Below, in pieces: positions 35,792 through 48,472 of a stretch of DNA of 64,000 nt (positions are counted from its first letter, which is position 1; each line of letters starts with the position of its first letter). The position numbers were made by a program, and so were the translations under genes. The DNA comes from Nicotiana tabacum (lineage: Eukaryota > Streptophyta > Magnoliopsida > Solanales > Solanaceae), in assembly GCF_000715075.1 (NCBI RefSeq), contig NC_134102.1:96985766-97049765 (forward strand), in the 5' to 3' direction. The notes under the pieces were generated by a model. The model saw nothing but the letters and a program-made list of their open reading frames with translations, was not told the DNA's origin and searched no databases.

Positions 35792-37289
35792 GTTGCCCCT
35801 CTTTGCTCGAGAACTTGAAGAATTTTCGTGCAAAGACGTCCTCTTAAATATAAATAAAACCTCTTCTTGATGACTACTATCATGACCCTAATTTCCCTTC
35901 GTAGGATGTCATGATGGCACCTAGTCTCTAAGACTAGGTAAGCCTAACACTTACGAAATAAATCGAGGAATTCAACCATCAACTGATAAATATGAAATAG
36001 AAATCTTTATATACAGCGTACAATCCCAAAACCGGTAGTACAAGTCATAAGCTCTATGAGTTTACTAGAAGAATCCTTAAATACAACTATTCAGAATGGA
36101 AATTAAATGGTACAAGTACAATATCAGAAGGCGACTCTGAGTCATGCGAACGCGACGACATGTTTATCTTGAGTCTCCACAGCAATGCTCAACCAGCTAG
36201 ATAATAATCAACAATAGCCGAGGCACCTGAGATCTGCACAAAAATATGCAGAAGCGTAGTATGAGTACACTATAATGATACCCGATAAGTATCAAGACTA
36301 ACCTCAGTGGAGTAGTGACGAGAGACAGTCAAGACACCCACCAGACTAAACAATCTGAACAAGTATATATGTAGAACTAGCGGGGAACAATATCAGTATA
36401 AGGCTAGGTATGATGACAATAATAATACAACATTTATAAAAGGGACTAAAAGAAACAGATAGCAACGAGACACAACAGGTAATAACATTGTAGAGTAAGC
36501 TGAGCACAGTCCAAATCCGGTAAAACTGAAGAAAAGAAGACAAGTGACAACTAGTAGGAACAACCGCTTTCACACCAGATTTACCCAAGGATTTCCATGA
36601 GGTGCCAAACCTCAAAATCACAAATCATGGGTCACATAACCGCAAGAACGACTCAGGTGCCAATAGATCATCCCTCACACAGAAGGCAAGTAGACAAGAG
36701 TACGTATAATGGTCAATGATGCCAGGATTCATCTTTTACAACCAATATGGGTGATTTAACTACGTGTATGCTTGTGCAAGTGTTCGACCACAATTCAAGT
36801 CAACAAATAAGAGTAGAGACAATGAATGACACATAAGAAACAATCACCACGAAATGTACAGTATAATAAAGGCAGCAATGAAGTTTGGAGCAACGACTAG
36901 CACAACAAGATTAGCTACATAGAATAGAGCAAATAGTACAACACAGAGGGAAATAGTTAATAGTATGCCAAGAAAAACAACAATCAAAGACAAGCGCACA
37001 GAAAAGGGAAATGACAACAAGAGCCCTACCGAGGTACCGCCTCATAGTTTCAAATCATAAAATGAATCACAACTTTTCTTATATCACCGGGGGAGCCCTT
37101 ATATTTAGTTTTGAAAATAATTTTTTCCGTAATAGCATTCCGGGTTTTAGCCCTCCTTACCACATCGCATGGCTTCTAGTAGATCCCCTACTAGCCACGC
37201 ATTTCAAACCCACCTTATCTCACCGCATATGTTTCAACACCTAGACCTTATACCACCGCATGTGTATCAATAATAACAACAACACGACA

Positions 37290-37425
37290 AAAACCTCGTG
37301 CAACACAATAACAACTGCATGACAAAAACCTCGTCCAAACACAGTAACAACCGCACGACAGAAATCTCATGCAAACACAATAACAACTGCACATCAGAAA
37401 CCTCGTGCAACAACATAACAACTCT
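37290..37425. repeat. Minisatellite in LTR copy C
   Basis: Four imperfect copies of about 35 bases containing GACA(A/G)AAACCTCGTGCAA and CACAATAACAACTGCA. The Cys- and Val-rich frames on the minus strand (to about 37631) are a product of this repeat. Confidence 0.7.
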
Positions 37426-37799
37426 CTTAACAATAACACGTGTGCAAAAACATAATAACTCAAATAATTGACTTTCACAATATGTGCCCACATGTCACAA
37501 CATTTCCTCAAAATAGTTTCAATATCACAACTACATATAGCCCCCGGCTCAATGGCACTGTATACAACAACAATAACGACAATAACACGAGGATACGACA
37601 AGTAAATCAACTTAGGAACTTCATAACACAAAGAGACGGAAGAACGAGCTCACAAAGAAGGACACAACATGGAATAATAGTCTCAACAAGACTAGATCAA
37701 CAAGGATGAGATAATGTGTAGCATTCATTCCGCAAAAGTACAATTCGACGATAAGAAAGATAACACGAATCAATAATTCTAAATAAGGATAAGTCAACA

Positions 37800-38010
37800 A
37801 TGATAAGGGATAACAAAATTTTATTTTAGGTTGAGTAATTACGGAAGAGATACAACAAATTCAATTAAGGATAAATAATTATAGAAAAGATAATAATAAC
37901 TTCAATTAAGGATAAGCAATTAGGGAAGGATAGCATGGCAATAGAAGATGCAACAACTTCAGTTAAGGTACATAAGAGTTTAATCGGCAATAAGGGTGGA
38001 ACATGAAGCA
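37800..38010. repeat. Short tandem repeats in LTR copy C
   Basis: Repeated AACTTCAATTAAGGATAA and TAGGGAAGGATA-like phrases, three to four imperfect copies of roughly 55-60 bases. Confidence 0.55.
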
Positions 38011-38769
38011 ATTAATTTCAAATAAAGGTGAAACTAGTAAATGGAGGATTTAACATGACAAAACAACTTCATATCTAATGAACATAAGAACCTAAGAGCT
38101 CTAAATGGTCAAATTTCCACAAATAAGCCCGAGCACGTACTCGTTACCTCACGTACACGGCCTTCACATGACACAATTAGCACAAATGACTCAAATCCTA
38201 AGGGGTAGTTCCCCCACACAAAGTTAGGCAAGATACTTACCTCAAAGAAGCTAGATCGTTACTCTAAAATGACCTTCTCGCATGAAACAAACTTCGGACG
38301 GCTCAAATCTAACCAAAGTAACTTCAATTCGAAAAATAAAACTTATAGAAAATAATTCCAGATAATAAAGCTTCAATTTTTAATTAAAACTAAAAAGTCA
38401 ACCCAAAAATCAAACCCCGGGCACGCATCTCGAAACCCGATAAAATTTATAAAATCCGAACACCCATTCCGATACGAGTTCAACCATAGCAAAATAATCA
38501 AATTTCGATAACAAATCGCCCGACAAATCCTCCTTTTTTATTTTTGAAAGATTTTACAAATTTCTCAATTTTTCACTTTGATTCTCACCATTTTGATGTT
38601 AAAACTCAAATAAAATCATGAAGTATACATAGAAATTGAACAAGGGCACTTACCCAATAATTGTAGATGAAATTCCTCTCTCAAAATCGCCCACTCTCGG
38701 ACCTAAGGTTCAAAAATATCATTAAATGAAGCAACAACCTGAATTACACAGCTGAAAATAAGCTGCAGA

Positions 38770-38998
38770 TGTCGCATTTGCGATCCAGGATTCGCAACTG
38801 CGAACCCTCGCAAAAGTGAAGAAGCCTTCGCAATTGCGAACAAGAACATGAATGGAAAATATCGCAATTGTGATAAAATATTCACAATTGTGAACTAGAA
38901 CAGAGAAAGAGTCGCAATTGCGATAAAATGTTCGCAATTGCGAACTAGAACATGGAAAGAGTCGCAATTGCGATAAAATTTTCAAAATTGCGACTACA
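38770..38998. repeat. Palindromic CGCAATTGCG module in LTR copy C
   Basis: At least eight copies or half-copies of the palindrome TCGCAATTGCGA or variants (TTCGCAATTGCGAAC, ATCGCAATTGTGAT), with an alternating spacing that includes AACTAGAACATGGAAAGAG. The position in the LTR matches the GCG modules of copies B and E. Confidence 0.85.
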
Positions 38999-39869
38999 CC
39001 AGAAACCAGCAGTCTCCTTGATACGGAAATGAGCATAACTCTCTCATACAATGTCCGATTTCGACAATTCTTTTTGCTATGACTCCGTAATTACAATACG
39101 GATCTAATTCTTAAATAAAAATTGAATTTGGATCTCATTTGCTTCATATGGTGAAATTTATGCTTGAAAAAACGACACCGAAACATAAAAAATAAGCACA
39201 AAACAACCCAAATCTATCTGAAGCTTACCCAAGCCACTACAGACCTCGTCTGAATATACAACAAGAGCCGTAACACAACATGGACCTACTTGAGGCCTCA
39301 AATCACATAAAATAATGTTCGAAATTACAAATCGCTCCTCGAATCGAACTTATAATTTTTTAAATCTTCCAAATTCCCAAACGCGTGCCGAAACATATCA
39401 AATCAATCCGAAATAACTTTAAATTTTGCACAAAAGTCATAAATGACATAATGGACCTATTCCAATGTTTGGCAATGAAATCCAAACCCGATATCAATAA
39501 AGTCAACCCTCGGTCAAACCTCTCCACCTTCCAAAATTTAAACTTTTTAATTTTTGCCAAAATGCTTCAATATATTCTACAAACCTCCAAATCTAAATCC
39601 GGGTGCACGCCTAAGTCCAAAATTACCATACAAAGTTATTGGAACCATGAAAACCCTATTCTAGAGTCGTTTACACAAAAGTCAAACTCTGGTCAACTCT
39701 TAGCGCTTAAGCTTCTAAAACAAAAATCCTTTTTTCAAATTGATCCTGAATCATCCGAAACTCAAATTCGACCGCACACGCAAGTCATAACACATAATAC
39801 AAGGCTGATCGAGACCTAAAACCACCAAACGAGATGTTAATTCTCAAAAAGATCGGTCGAGTCATTACA

Positions 39870-40483
39870 TACATAACATTGGAAGTAAATGGTGTGATTT
39901 TTTGTAACGTCTGCTCCTTTAATACTATTCTTTCCAACCGGTACTTACTTTCAAATTCTCTTCCCCGGTCTTTATGTCCTCAGAATTTACTCAATACCGG
40001 TCACGTGACTATATCCGATATTAACTATATGCTGACTCATTTTCACCTTGTTATCAATGACACAAGTCTGCTCGAGAGACGTACACTTGTAACTTATAAA
40101 TTTTACCCAATAGATATACTATGACAAAGTTTGCACCCCTTTTGGATCTTTATTTTTTTTCAATAACACTCGTAGACATAAAAAGTTTTATATGTTAGTG
40201 ATAGATGATTTCTCTTTTAAAAGATAAATTTGAATTTATTGATGTGGATTTATGTTCTTTGTATAAATAGTTATGGATAAATGAGTTACATGTTAGAAAT
40301 TTTTTAGTTCTTACTTTATGTGTTTCCATTTTTATTCTATTCTCACTCACATCAATTTTTAACGGATTTTATACAGATGAATATTAATAATTTTAAATAT
40401 ATTTACCTGATGTAGAAATAAAATATAAAAAATGTCATTTTTATCAATCCTTATGGCATCAAGATGCCTCCAAAAAATTGATT
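39870..40483. other. AT-rich DNA, no gene
   Basis: No transposon end or coding motif recognised between the long LTR and the Reina element. Minus- and plus-strand frames are short. Confidence 0.5.
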
Positions 40484-40488
40484 GTGTT

Positions 40489-40847
40489 TGATACGAAGAT
40501 GAGTTGTAGTTGTTTAAGAATTCATACGCTGGGTTTGCGGAGTTGTACCTGACGGTTAAGTTAGATAAATAGTCAATAGAGTTAAAGCTTGTAGTTAGTG
40601 CAAGTAAGTCCCAGAACAGTTTAAGTATAAGTTTTGGTATTTATAGATTAGCCTTGTTTAATGTCTATTTCAAATACTTATAGTTCAATAGAATTAGTTA
40701 TGCTATTTTGTCTTTTAGCTGATAGTAGAAACACATATATCCCCATAAACAGTCGTTGCTTTCATCAATTGATGAATTATCATTTCTATTTTCTTAGTTT
40801 TCTTCTTAGCTGTAGATTTTCCCTTTCAAACCCTAGATGTCGCAACA
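40489..40847 (+). repeat. 5' LTR of the Reina element
   Basis: 359 bp, TGATACGAAG...TCGCAACA, preceded by GTGTT and followed by the primer site. Confidence 0.9.
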
Positions 40848-40848
40848 G

Positions 40849-40860
40849 TGGCATCAGAGC
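40849..40860 (+). other. Primer binding site of the Reina element
   Basis: TGGCATCAGAGC, one base from the initiator-Met tRNA complement TGGTATCAGAGC, two bases after the LTR. Confidence 0.75.
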
Positions 40861-40894
40861 AATTCTTTGGCTCTATGGGTAACTGTCGACGGAG

Positions 40895-42530
40895 ATGAAT
40901 GAAGTCATGAACATATTGCAGAAGATGCCATTCCCTCCCTATCCGTCTCTTGATCCCTCATGTACAGCTTTGTGTCTAGACAGAATCAGCTCGAGGCGAG
41001 CCAAGAACAAACCTGCAAAAATCAAAAAGAGGCCATGGGTGAAATTAGAGAGGTACTCAATGAGGTCATCCGTGGAGGGAAGAGACCTGAGCGAGACAAA
41101 AACGTGAGCTGCATTGGTGAGGAGTTGTATTCTCCAAATGATAAATCCTTCGATTTTGGTGAGTTAGCTACCCCCTATACTGCCGGAATTAGTGATTCTA
41201 TAGGGGTCAGTAGGAATGTGGTGTCAACCATTCCACCTCTTATTAATGAATAGATGTAAACACCCTTACACCTTCCACAAAATGCCCTAGTTGGCCCTAG
41301 TCATCTCTCATCAGTACCAATCACTCATACACCTCTTAACTCAAACAACTAATTTCAATCACCCTTAGCCCAACCTGTACCCTTTCAAACCCAAGGTTTT
41401 CAACCAGTTGATTCTTCACATCTAAGAACTAACAAAACTCTTCCCCAGCCTTATATTGGTCCACCTGACTTGAGCAGATCTTCCCACACAAATCACAATT
41501 AGTATCAAGGAACATTCAACAATGCTCACATGTCCTACAACCCTTATGCCAATAATGTGCAGTATCTACCTACCTAAAACTCACAAAACACTCATCTTCC
41601 ACCTTCCTTATACCACCAACTTCCCTATGTGCCACAACCACCAACACCTCTACTCTATCAAAATACCTCTGCAAACAATGCTCAGCAAAAGACCCATAAT
41701 AAATACAATGTTCCCCTCCCCAAAATTCCCATTCACCAAATACTCTAAGTTAGAGTTTCCTAAATTTGATGGTGAGGATCTGAGAACTTGGTTGTACAAA
41801 GTGGATCATTTATTTGTTGATAAATAAGTCATTATACAACAAACAATAAAGATGGTGTCCTTATATTTTGAAGGAGATGCATTGCAGTGGCATTTAGGAT
41901 ACATGATGAGTAGGGGCAATTGCCTCTACCTATTTGGGAAGAATATATCTGGGCTCTATGTGATAGTTTTGGAGCTGAGTACTCGGATCGTATGACAGAA
42001 ATTATGAACATTAAGCACACAGGCACTGTGAAGGAGTATCAAAAGGCTTTTGTTGGGGGTAATGACTAGACTGGACATTTCAGTGGAACATGATATTAGT
42101 ATTTTCCTGCATAACCTTAAACTAGAACTGAGTCATGAAGTTAAAGTGGGGAACCCATGCACCTTACCCCAAGCATATTACCTAGCAAGGCTTCATGAGG
42201 CCAATTTTGCTGCACAAAGCAAGGTCATTAAGGCCTCCTCATCAAGAACTTCTTGGAATAAAGGAACATTGGGGCACAACTCAGGGAATTGGAAGAAGAA
42301 CAATAACAATACTCTCAGGAAACCTACCACTGCTAAACTAGATAACACCTAGAGAAGGAGACTAAGTCCTGCAGAGATAGAGGAAACAGAGGTCCAAGGG
42401 TTTATGTTTCTTCTGTGATGAGAATTATATAGCAGGTCATACATGCCAAGCTAAAAGGCAACTGTTCTCGTTAGAATTAGAAGGGGTTGGAATGATAGAA
42501 GAAGAATAAGAACATGGGGAGGAGCCAAAA
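40895..42530 (+). pseudogene. Reina gag
   Basis: N-terminal coiled segment (VSRQNQLEASQEQTCKNQKE), then a Pro/Gln/Thr/Asn-rich linker, then the gag core in broken frames: LEFPKFDGEDLRTWLYKVDH, FEGDALQWHL, LSHEVKVGNPCTLPQAYYLA, LHEANFAAQSKV. A single zinc knuckle near 42405-42446 reads CFFCDENYIAGHTC. At least five frame breaks or stops. It is typical of Reina gag in motif order. Confidence 0.75.
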
Positions 42531-42712
42531 GTGGAAGAAGAGGAAAACCTAATAGTAATGGAGGCTTTACAGAATTGTGTAATATCCCTACAAGCCTTGA
42601 AAGAAACCATGGGTTACCAGACACTAAGACTTAGAGGATTTACAGAACAACAACCCCTGGAGATATTCATAGAATGTGGATCTACACACAATTTCATAGA
42701 TGAGGATACAAA
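42531..42712 (+). pseudogene. Reina protease, first part
   Basis: LRLRGFTEQQPLEIFIECGS: the catalytic motif, normally (I)DSGSTHNFI, reads ECGSTHNFI, with Asp to Glu and Ser to Cys. The frame is cut after IDEDT by the long LTR at 42713. Confidence 0.75.
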
Positions 42713-45420
42713 TGTTACACCTCATGTTTTCGTACGTGAGAGTACGTCGTAAGTCAATTGATGTAAATTTAGAAATGAGATTATATTTGAAAGTAAAGAA
42801 AGTAAGTTAATCATATTACCGTATAGGTTAAAAATCTTTAAGATCATGGATAACAATGACCAAGAGGGTTGGAAGGCTTAGAAGCTAAACGAATCGAAGA
42901 AAATAAGTTTCATCGAAAGTTGACAAGTTGGGAATGTTATGACATGTACTTTGGGGTGAGACTAGGGTTCTTACCATGATAAGTAGGTTATGTTATGAGT
43001 TATTTTAGTCGTATGATAGTCGTGTATTACGTTTTGAAGTCAAGCGAGTTATGGAACAAAAGTTGGCAAAGGTCATTACAAGTTACATTCATAATGTGCT
43101 GAAAATTAGGTTAAATGTAGCAAAGCTTTTCTCCTAATATACTTGGAATTACAGGAAGAATCACATATCAAATTGAAGATTTATGAGTCTAGTTTCTAAT
43201 GCATTAAACCGTTCGCCGATATGACATCGGAGTATAGAGATATTTGCGTTTATGCGAGACCGCGCAAGCAGCTCCCAATGGGACCTACTTAGGCAGTGGA
43301 CGACCCTTGAACATTTTAAAGGGTTTGGACGAATCATTTTTGTCATTTTCGACCAAGGATAGTTCCCAAACTCTCTCAAAACCTCTCTAGCAGTCCTCCA
43401 TGGTTTCAAGTCGAATCCAAGGTGGTTTTGCCTAGACCTAACTTCAAAAATTAGCCTAAGTGAAGAAAAGAGTCTCTATGGTATTGTGATGCTCTTAAGG
43501 GTGCTTGAAAGCTAAGGGAAGCTTTGGTTCGAGTTTGTTCTGATTATTTAAGGTATGTATAACACCCTAGTACTTGGGCATAAGCTTATATATGTATTGG
43601 TTAAGTTATTTGGATGAAGAATTACAAGATAGAACTTGAAGTTGTATAAGAAGTTGTTGTCTTTTATTGGACTATTTTGGAGTTGTGTATATGACTTCAT
43701 ATGACTGAAAATTATGGAAAATAAGGTGGCTATGATATTTTTAGTATGATTATGTTGGTTTATATGTCAATCTTGTTGAGAAAATTGGTAACTAGAAAAG
43801 AAATGGCTATAAAGCACTTGGAAGCTGTCCATAGTGATATTATCTTATGTTAGGCTATTTCGGGTAACTTTGAAATTGAGTACAGGTTTCAAAATCCTTT
43901 AAAATATATTTGTTATTATACTGGATATATTACTAAGTTCAAGAATGAATGATAATGGGGTTGAAGGGTGCTAAAGGGATTCAATCCGAGCTTGCCACTC
44001 GTCGTGATATGTTGATGACTTGTTAGTGAAATATTTTGTACCCTATTATTGATGTTGTTCTTATTGTATTGCTTTCGTTGTTGTTGTTGGTATATAGTAT
44101 TGGAGGAGGCCCTTGTTATAGGGGAGATGCTGCCAAAATTTACATAAACGAGCTACTAGTTTAAGTTGCGGACTTAGTCTTTACCCATCACTGATTTTGA
44201 ATCTCCCTATGCTATGGTAGATTAAGTTGAGTTGTTTGAAGAATTTCTTGGAAGGTATTAAGGACTCAATGGAGTTAAGGTATGTTAAGAATATCCCTTC
44301 TTTCTTTTGGCATGATCCATATGATACAAACAAAACGAGCAAACGCGAAACTTTCACAAATGACTCTATTCTTAGAAGTACTAGGGGTGCTTATGTTCTT
44401 GATTCCCTGTGTGTCCTATTATTATATCGCCTATTTATGGGTCTCATAAAATACGTAAACTGATAAAGTTAATTTCATGATATTAACCGAAGGCATATTG
44501 ATCATATGACATCCCGAGAGATCTTATTGACTTACTTTTTATGCATTGCATTCATTTATACATGTACATCGACTCATGACCAGATGCATTATATACACGT
44601 ATATTATATGTATATGGGGTATGGGGAAAGGTTACGACATTATATACGCACCACCACCTGATCATTTGGTATATGTTGATGATTTTGCCCACAGAGGCTA
44701 AGATGATATGGTGGGATGCCCTCAGAGGCTTGATGATGTTATATATGCATATACTTATGCATGATATGACATTTATACGTACATGCATGACATTATAAAT
44801 GTTTCATGATTCACAGAGCTATTCAGACTTACAAGTTGAGTACTTTACTCCATGTTTCTTTTATGTATTTTATGTATAATGTTTTATTCCTTACATACTC
44901 GGTACTTTTATTTGTACTAACGTCTCTTTTTCCTGGGGACACCGCGTTTTATGTCCGCAGGTCCCGATAGGTTGATAGTCCTCTTAGCAGGCTATCAGCT
45001 CAGCGAAAGGTGTTGGTACACTCCATTTGTTCCGAAGTTGCCTATTTGGTCAGTATGCTTTGGACATGTATAGATTGGTATGGTGGGGCCCTGTCCCGGC
45101 CTTTATGATGTTTATGTACTCTTATAGGTTTGTAGACAGATGTCATGTATATGGATACTTGTATGGCGTTGTCGGTCTATATTTTGAGTATACAAATGAT
45201 CATGTCGGCCTTATAGTCCTATATGTCACATGTATAAGTTTGTATTCCATGTTGGGTCACCCTATATCGAGTATTATCTTATGTTTATTTCTGGTTATCT
45301 CATGACGGCCTTTCCGGCTCACTTACCCATGATAGTATGATAAGGAGGATACGTTGCGTTGGTACTCGGTGAAGTTAGGCACGGGGTACCCGTCGCGGCC
45401 CTGCAATTTGGGTCGTGACA
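42713..45420 (+). repeat. Long gypsy LTR, copy F, solo, inside the Reina protease
   Basis: Starts TGTTACACCTCATG and ends TTTGGGTCGTGACA; 2708 bp, plus strand. The flanks are ACAAA (42708-42712) and ACAAC (45421-45425), a duplication with one mismatch. Removing it joins the two halves of the protease sequence. Its 5' end differs from copies A, B, C and E (TGTTACACC against TGTAACGACCC), so it is a sister subfamily. The 3' end is the same type. No coding sequence. Confidence 0.85.
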
Positions 45421-45990
45421 ACAACAATCAGGATTGGGTGCAAGATTAGCAAAATCAAACCCAACTGGTACATATTGCATATGGAAGAGAAGTACCAACA
45501 GATAGCATATGCAAAGGTTTCCAATGGTTGATGCAAGGAGATGTGTTCCAGGATGACTTCTTAGTATTCCCTATTGGAAAGAATGATTTAGTGCTTGGTA
45601 TCTAATGTCTATATCCCTTAGAAGATATCAAATTCTAATTCAGGAAATTGGTGATTGAGTTTGAATACATGGGTGAATTGCTCACCTTAAAAGGGATACA
45701 ACCTAACTTTAAGACAGTGAAGGCTAAGTCACTAGAGAAAATGGTAGTGGAGGGGTCACAATTCTTCATGATCAAGGTCCAGGAGGTAGAAGATGAGGTC
45801 TCAGAGGTAAAGGGAAGCCATGATGAAGAGCAACTTGTAGAGGTTATGGAGGTACTTGCTAAGTATGTAGGTGTTTCTGGGGAACCAACTCAACTACCAC
45901 CTTCCAGAGGAGTTTTTGACCATTGCATTCCCCCTACTAGAAGGTACCTCACTAGTAAACTCAAGGCCTTATAGATACTCACCCCTTCAA
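45421..45990 (+). pseudogene. Reina protease, second part, and RT leader
   Basis: CKGFQWLMQGDVFQDDFLVF, then IGKNDLVLGI, the C-terminal part of the protease (DLVLG), followed by LYPLEDIKF and EFEYMGELLTLKGI, the linker before RT. One stop interrupts QDWVQD. The frame 45648-45974 is the RT leader and ends in LPPSRGVFDHCIP, the Reina block preceding RT. Confidence 0.75.
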
Positions 45991-46639
45991 AAAGATGTCA
46001 TTGAGACTATGGTTAAAGAGATGCTTAACCAGGGAATTATCTAGTATAGTTCAAGTCACTATGCATCACCTGTGTTGTTAGTGGAGAAAAATGATGCCTC
46101 TTGGAGGTTATGTGTAGATTATAGAATATTAAACAAGGTGATTGTGAAGTAAAAGTTCCCAATTCCTATTGTAGAGGAATTACTGGATGAGCTAGGGGTC
46201 TCATGTTTACGCTATGATAGACTTGAGGGCAGACTATCATCACCAGATAAGAATGGCACCCACAGATGTCCCTAAAACAACCTTCAAAACACATTCTGGC
46301 CATTATGAATACTTGGTCATGCCATTTGGCTTGACCAATGCACCTTCTAGCTTCCAAGGGCTGATGAACCATATCTTTCAGGATCACCTTAGGAAATTCA
46401 TTCTAGTTATTTATGACATTCTCATCTATAACAAGAACTTGGAAGAACACATACAACATATCAAGATGGCATTTGAATTGTTAGTGCAACACCAGTTGCT
46501 GGCCAAGAAGAACAAGTGTGTCTTTGCTGCTAAAAGAGTTAAGTACCTAGGACATTATATCTCAGCACAAGGGGTGTCCACTAATCCAATAAAAGTGGAA
46601 GCTGTGAGATCTTGGCCAGAACCACAGTCTGTGACATAA
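45991..46639 (+). pseudogene. Reina reverse transcriptase
   Basis: VKEMLNQGII, HYASPVLLVEKNDASWRLCV, then damage, then IDLRADYHHQIRMAPTDVPK, HYEYLVMPFGLTNAPSSFQ and the catalytic box, read as VIYDILIYN instead of (F)FDDILIYS. So one of the two catalytic Asp residues is Tyr. KCVFAAKRVKYLGHYISAQG follows. A frameshift lies near 46205. Confidence 0.85.
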
Positions 46640-47280
46640 TTGAGAGGATTTCTAGGACTGGCAGGGTATTACAGGAGATTCATCAGGAGCTATGGGGTCA
46701 TTAGCAAACCTCTCACTGACATGCTTAAAAAAGACAATATTGGATGGGGTGAAGAGGTCGGGGAAGCTTTGAAACAACTAAAGGAGGAACTGACTACTTC
46801 ACCAGTCTTAATCCTCCCACATTCTTCTCTAATGTTTATGGTTGAGACTGATGCATGTAACATGGGCATTGGGGCTGTCTTAATGCAAAAAGGGCACCCT
46901 ATTGCATTCCTCAGCAAATTACTATCCAAAAGACATCAGTCTTTATCTGTATATGAGAAGGAACTATTAGCTTTAGTACTAGCTGTGAATAAGTGGTCAT
47001 AGTATCTGATAGCTAGACCCTTCATTGTGAAGACATGCCAAAAGTCTCTCAAGTTCTTATTGGAGCAGAAGTTACACACATGCACTCAACTCAAATGGAT
47101 CACTAAGCTCATGCAATTTGACTTTAAAATTGAGTACAAAAAGGGAAAGGAAAACAAGGCAGTTGATGCTTTATTAAGACTTCCTTTGGTTAAACTGGCT
47201 GCAATGACACTGTCAACTTTGAAAACTGACCTATTGGAGCTGATAATGAAAAGCTGGGACAAGAATGAAGAATTAACATA
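46640..47280 (+). pseudogene. Reina RNase H
   Basis: LRGFLGLAGYYRRFIRSYGV, VETDACNMGIGAVLMQKGHP (first Asp), SVYEKELLALVLAVNKWS (Glu), then a TAG at 47000 and FDFKIEYKKGKENKAVDALL (Asp). Frame otherwise open for about 120 and 84 codons. Ends near 47281 at a TAA. Confidence 0.85.
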
Positions 47281-48472
47281 ACTAATTCAGGCACTGAAGG
47301 AAAAAGGAACTGAGGTTAATGGTTACACTTTTATCCATGAATAACTAAGAAGAAAAGGAAGACCGGTAGTAGGTCCCGAAAAGCAGCTGGGAAGGGACAT
47401 CCTGCGGCTCTGGCATAAATCACCAGTAGGAGGGCACTCTGGCATTGACAACACCTATAGAAGGCTGACAGCTCTTTTATGGTGGAAGGAGATGAGAGAG
47501 AAGGCTCGGAACTATGTGAAAGCCTATGATATATGTCAAAGGCATAAATATGATAATGCTCTTTACCCTAGACTATTATAACCTCTCAAAATTCCAGTAG
47601 CAACATAGAGTAGTATAAGCATGGACTTTATAGAAGGATTGCGTAAATCAAAGGGGAAAACTATGATTTGGGTAGTGTTAGACAGACTCACAAAATATGC
47701 CCATTTCATTGGTCTTTCTCACTCTTATTCTGTTCATGATATAGCTAAGCTCTTCATGGAAAATATTACAAGTTACATGGGATAGCAGAATATATCGCCA
47801 GTGACTGGGACCCAATTTTTACAAGCAAAGTTTGGCAAGAACTATTTTCTATGATGGGGGTGACTCTGAACACATCAACATCCTACCACCCTCAGACAGA
47901 TGGCCAGACATAAGTGGTAAATAGGTGTTTAGAGACCTATTTAAGGTGTTTATGCTCAGACTCTCTAGCTGATTGGGTTTAGTTCTTAGCATCTGTTGAA
48001 TGGTGGTATAACACCACCTTTCATACCTCAATTCAAAGCACACCTTATGACGCTTTGTATGGCCAGCCTCCACCCTTATATCTACCCTATGCACCTAGTG
48101 ATTCTGGGCTAGAGGAGGTAGACTGAAGTCTGCTAACACGTGAATTCAAGGGGCAACTGTTAAGATATCATCTAAAAATAGCACAGTAGAGAATGTTGGC
48201 CCAAGCCAACAAACAAAGTTCTGATAGACAAATTAAAGAGGGCGATTGGATCTACCTAAAAATTCAGCCTTATAGACAAATTTTCATGTCTGGTAAATAT
48301 TTTTCTAAGCTATCTGTTAGATACTATGGCCCCTATCATATCCTACAAAATGTTGGAACTGTGGCCTACAAATTGTCACTTCCTCCTCAACTTCTCTTAC
48401 ATCCAACCTTCCACTTATCCTAGCTCAAACTCTGTCATGAGCTTCCAGCAACCATTTCCCACCCCCAGTCAT
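47281..48472 (+). pseudogene. Reina integrase
   Basis: HHCC finger: LWHKSPVGGHSGIDNTYRRL then YVKAYDICQRHK, where the first Cys is Tyr. Catalytic core: SMDFIEGLRKSKGKTMIWVV, then a broken stretch (TGTQF) near 47790-47830, and DGQT with a stop near 47900-47912. LYGQPPPLYLPY and the basic GDWIYLKIQPYRQ domain follow. Frameshifts and stops are frequent. The C-terminus (HPTFHLS, LPATISHP) is cut by the hAT-like element at 48473. Confidence 0.8.

Larger units (their letters stand above)
35878..39869 (-). repeat. Long gypsy LTR, copy C (4.0 kb)
   Basis: Left end TATCATGACCC, right end the reverse complement of TGTAATGACTCGACCGATC, a decayed TGTAACGACCC end. Landmarks shared with copies A and E include AGATCTGCAC...AGTATGAGTACA (36229-36268) and the block near 39040-39110. 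It is about 1.2 kb longer than copies A and B, partly through minisatellite expansion (37290-38010). No primer site or polypurine tract flanks it, so it is probably a solo LTR, but I see no clear 5-bp duplication. Confidence 0.75.

Noticed and set aside
37248..37631. Cys-rich 127-codon frame on the minus strand as a secreted peptide gene
   Set aside because: Translation of a 35-bp minisatellite inside LTR copy C; the repeated CSCYCV pattern follows the DNA repeat.
38770..38998. Regularly spaced palindromes resembling a CRISPR array
   Set aside because: Plant nuclear DNA, with spacers that are themselves repeated and a repeat unit that is a simple degenerate palindrome in an LTR.
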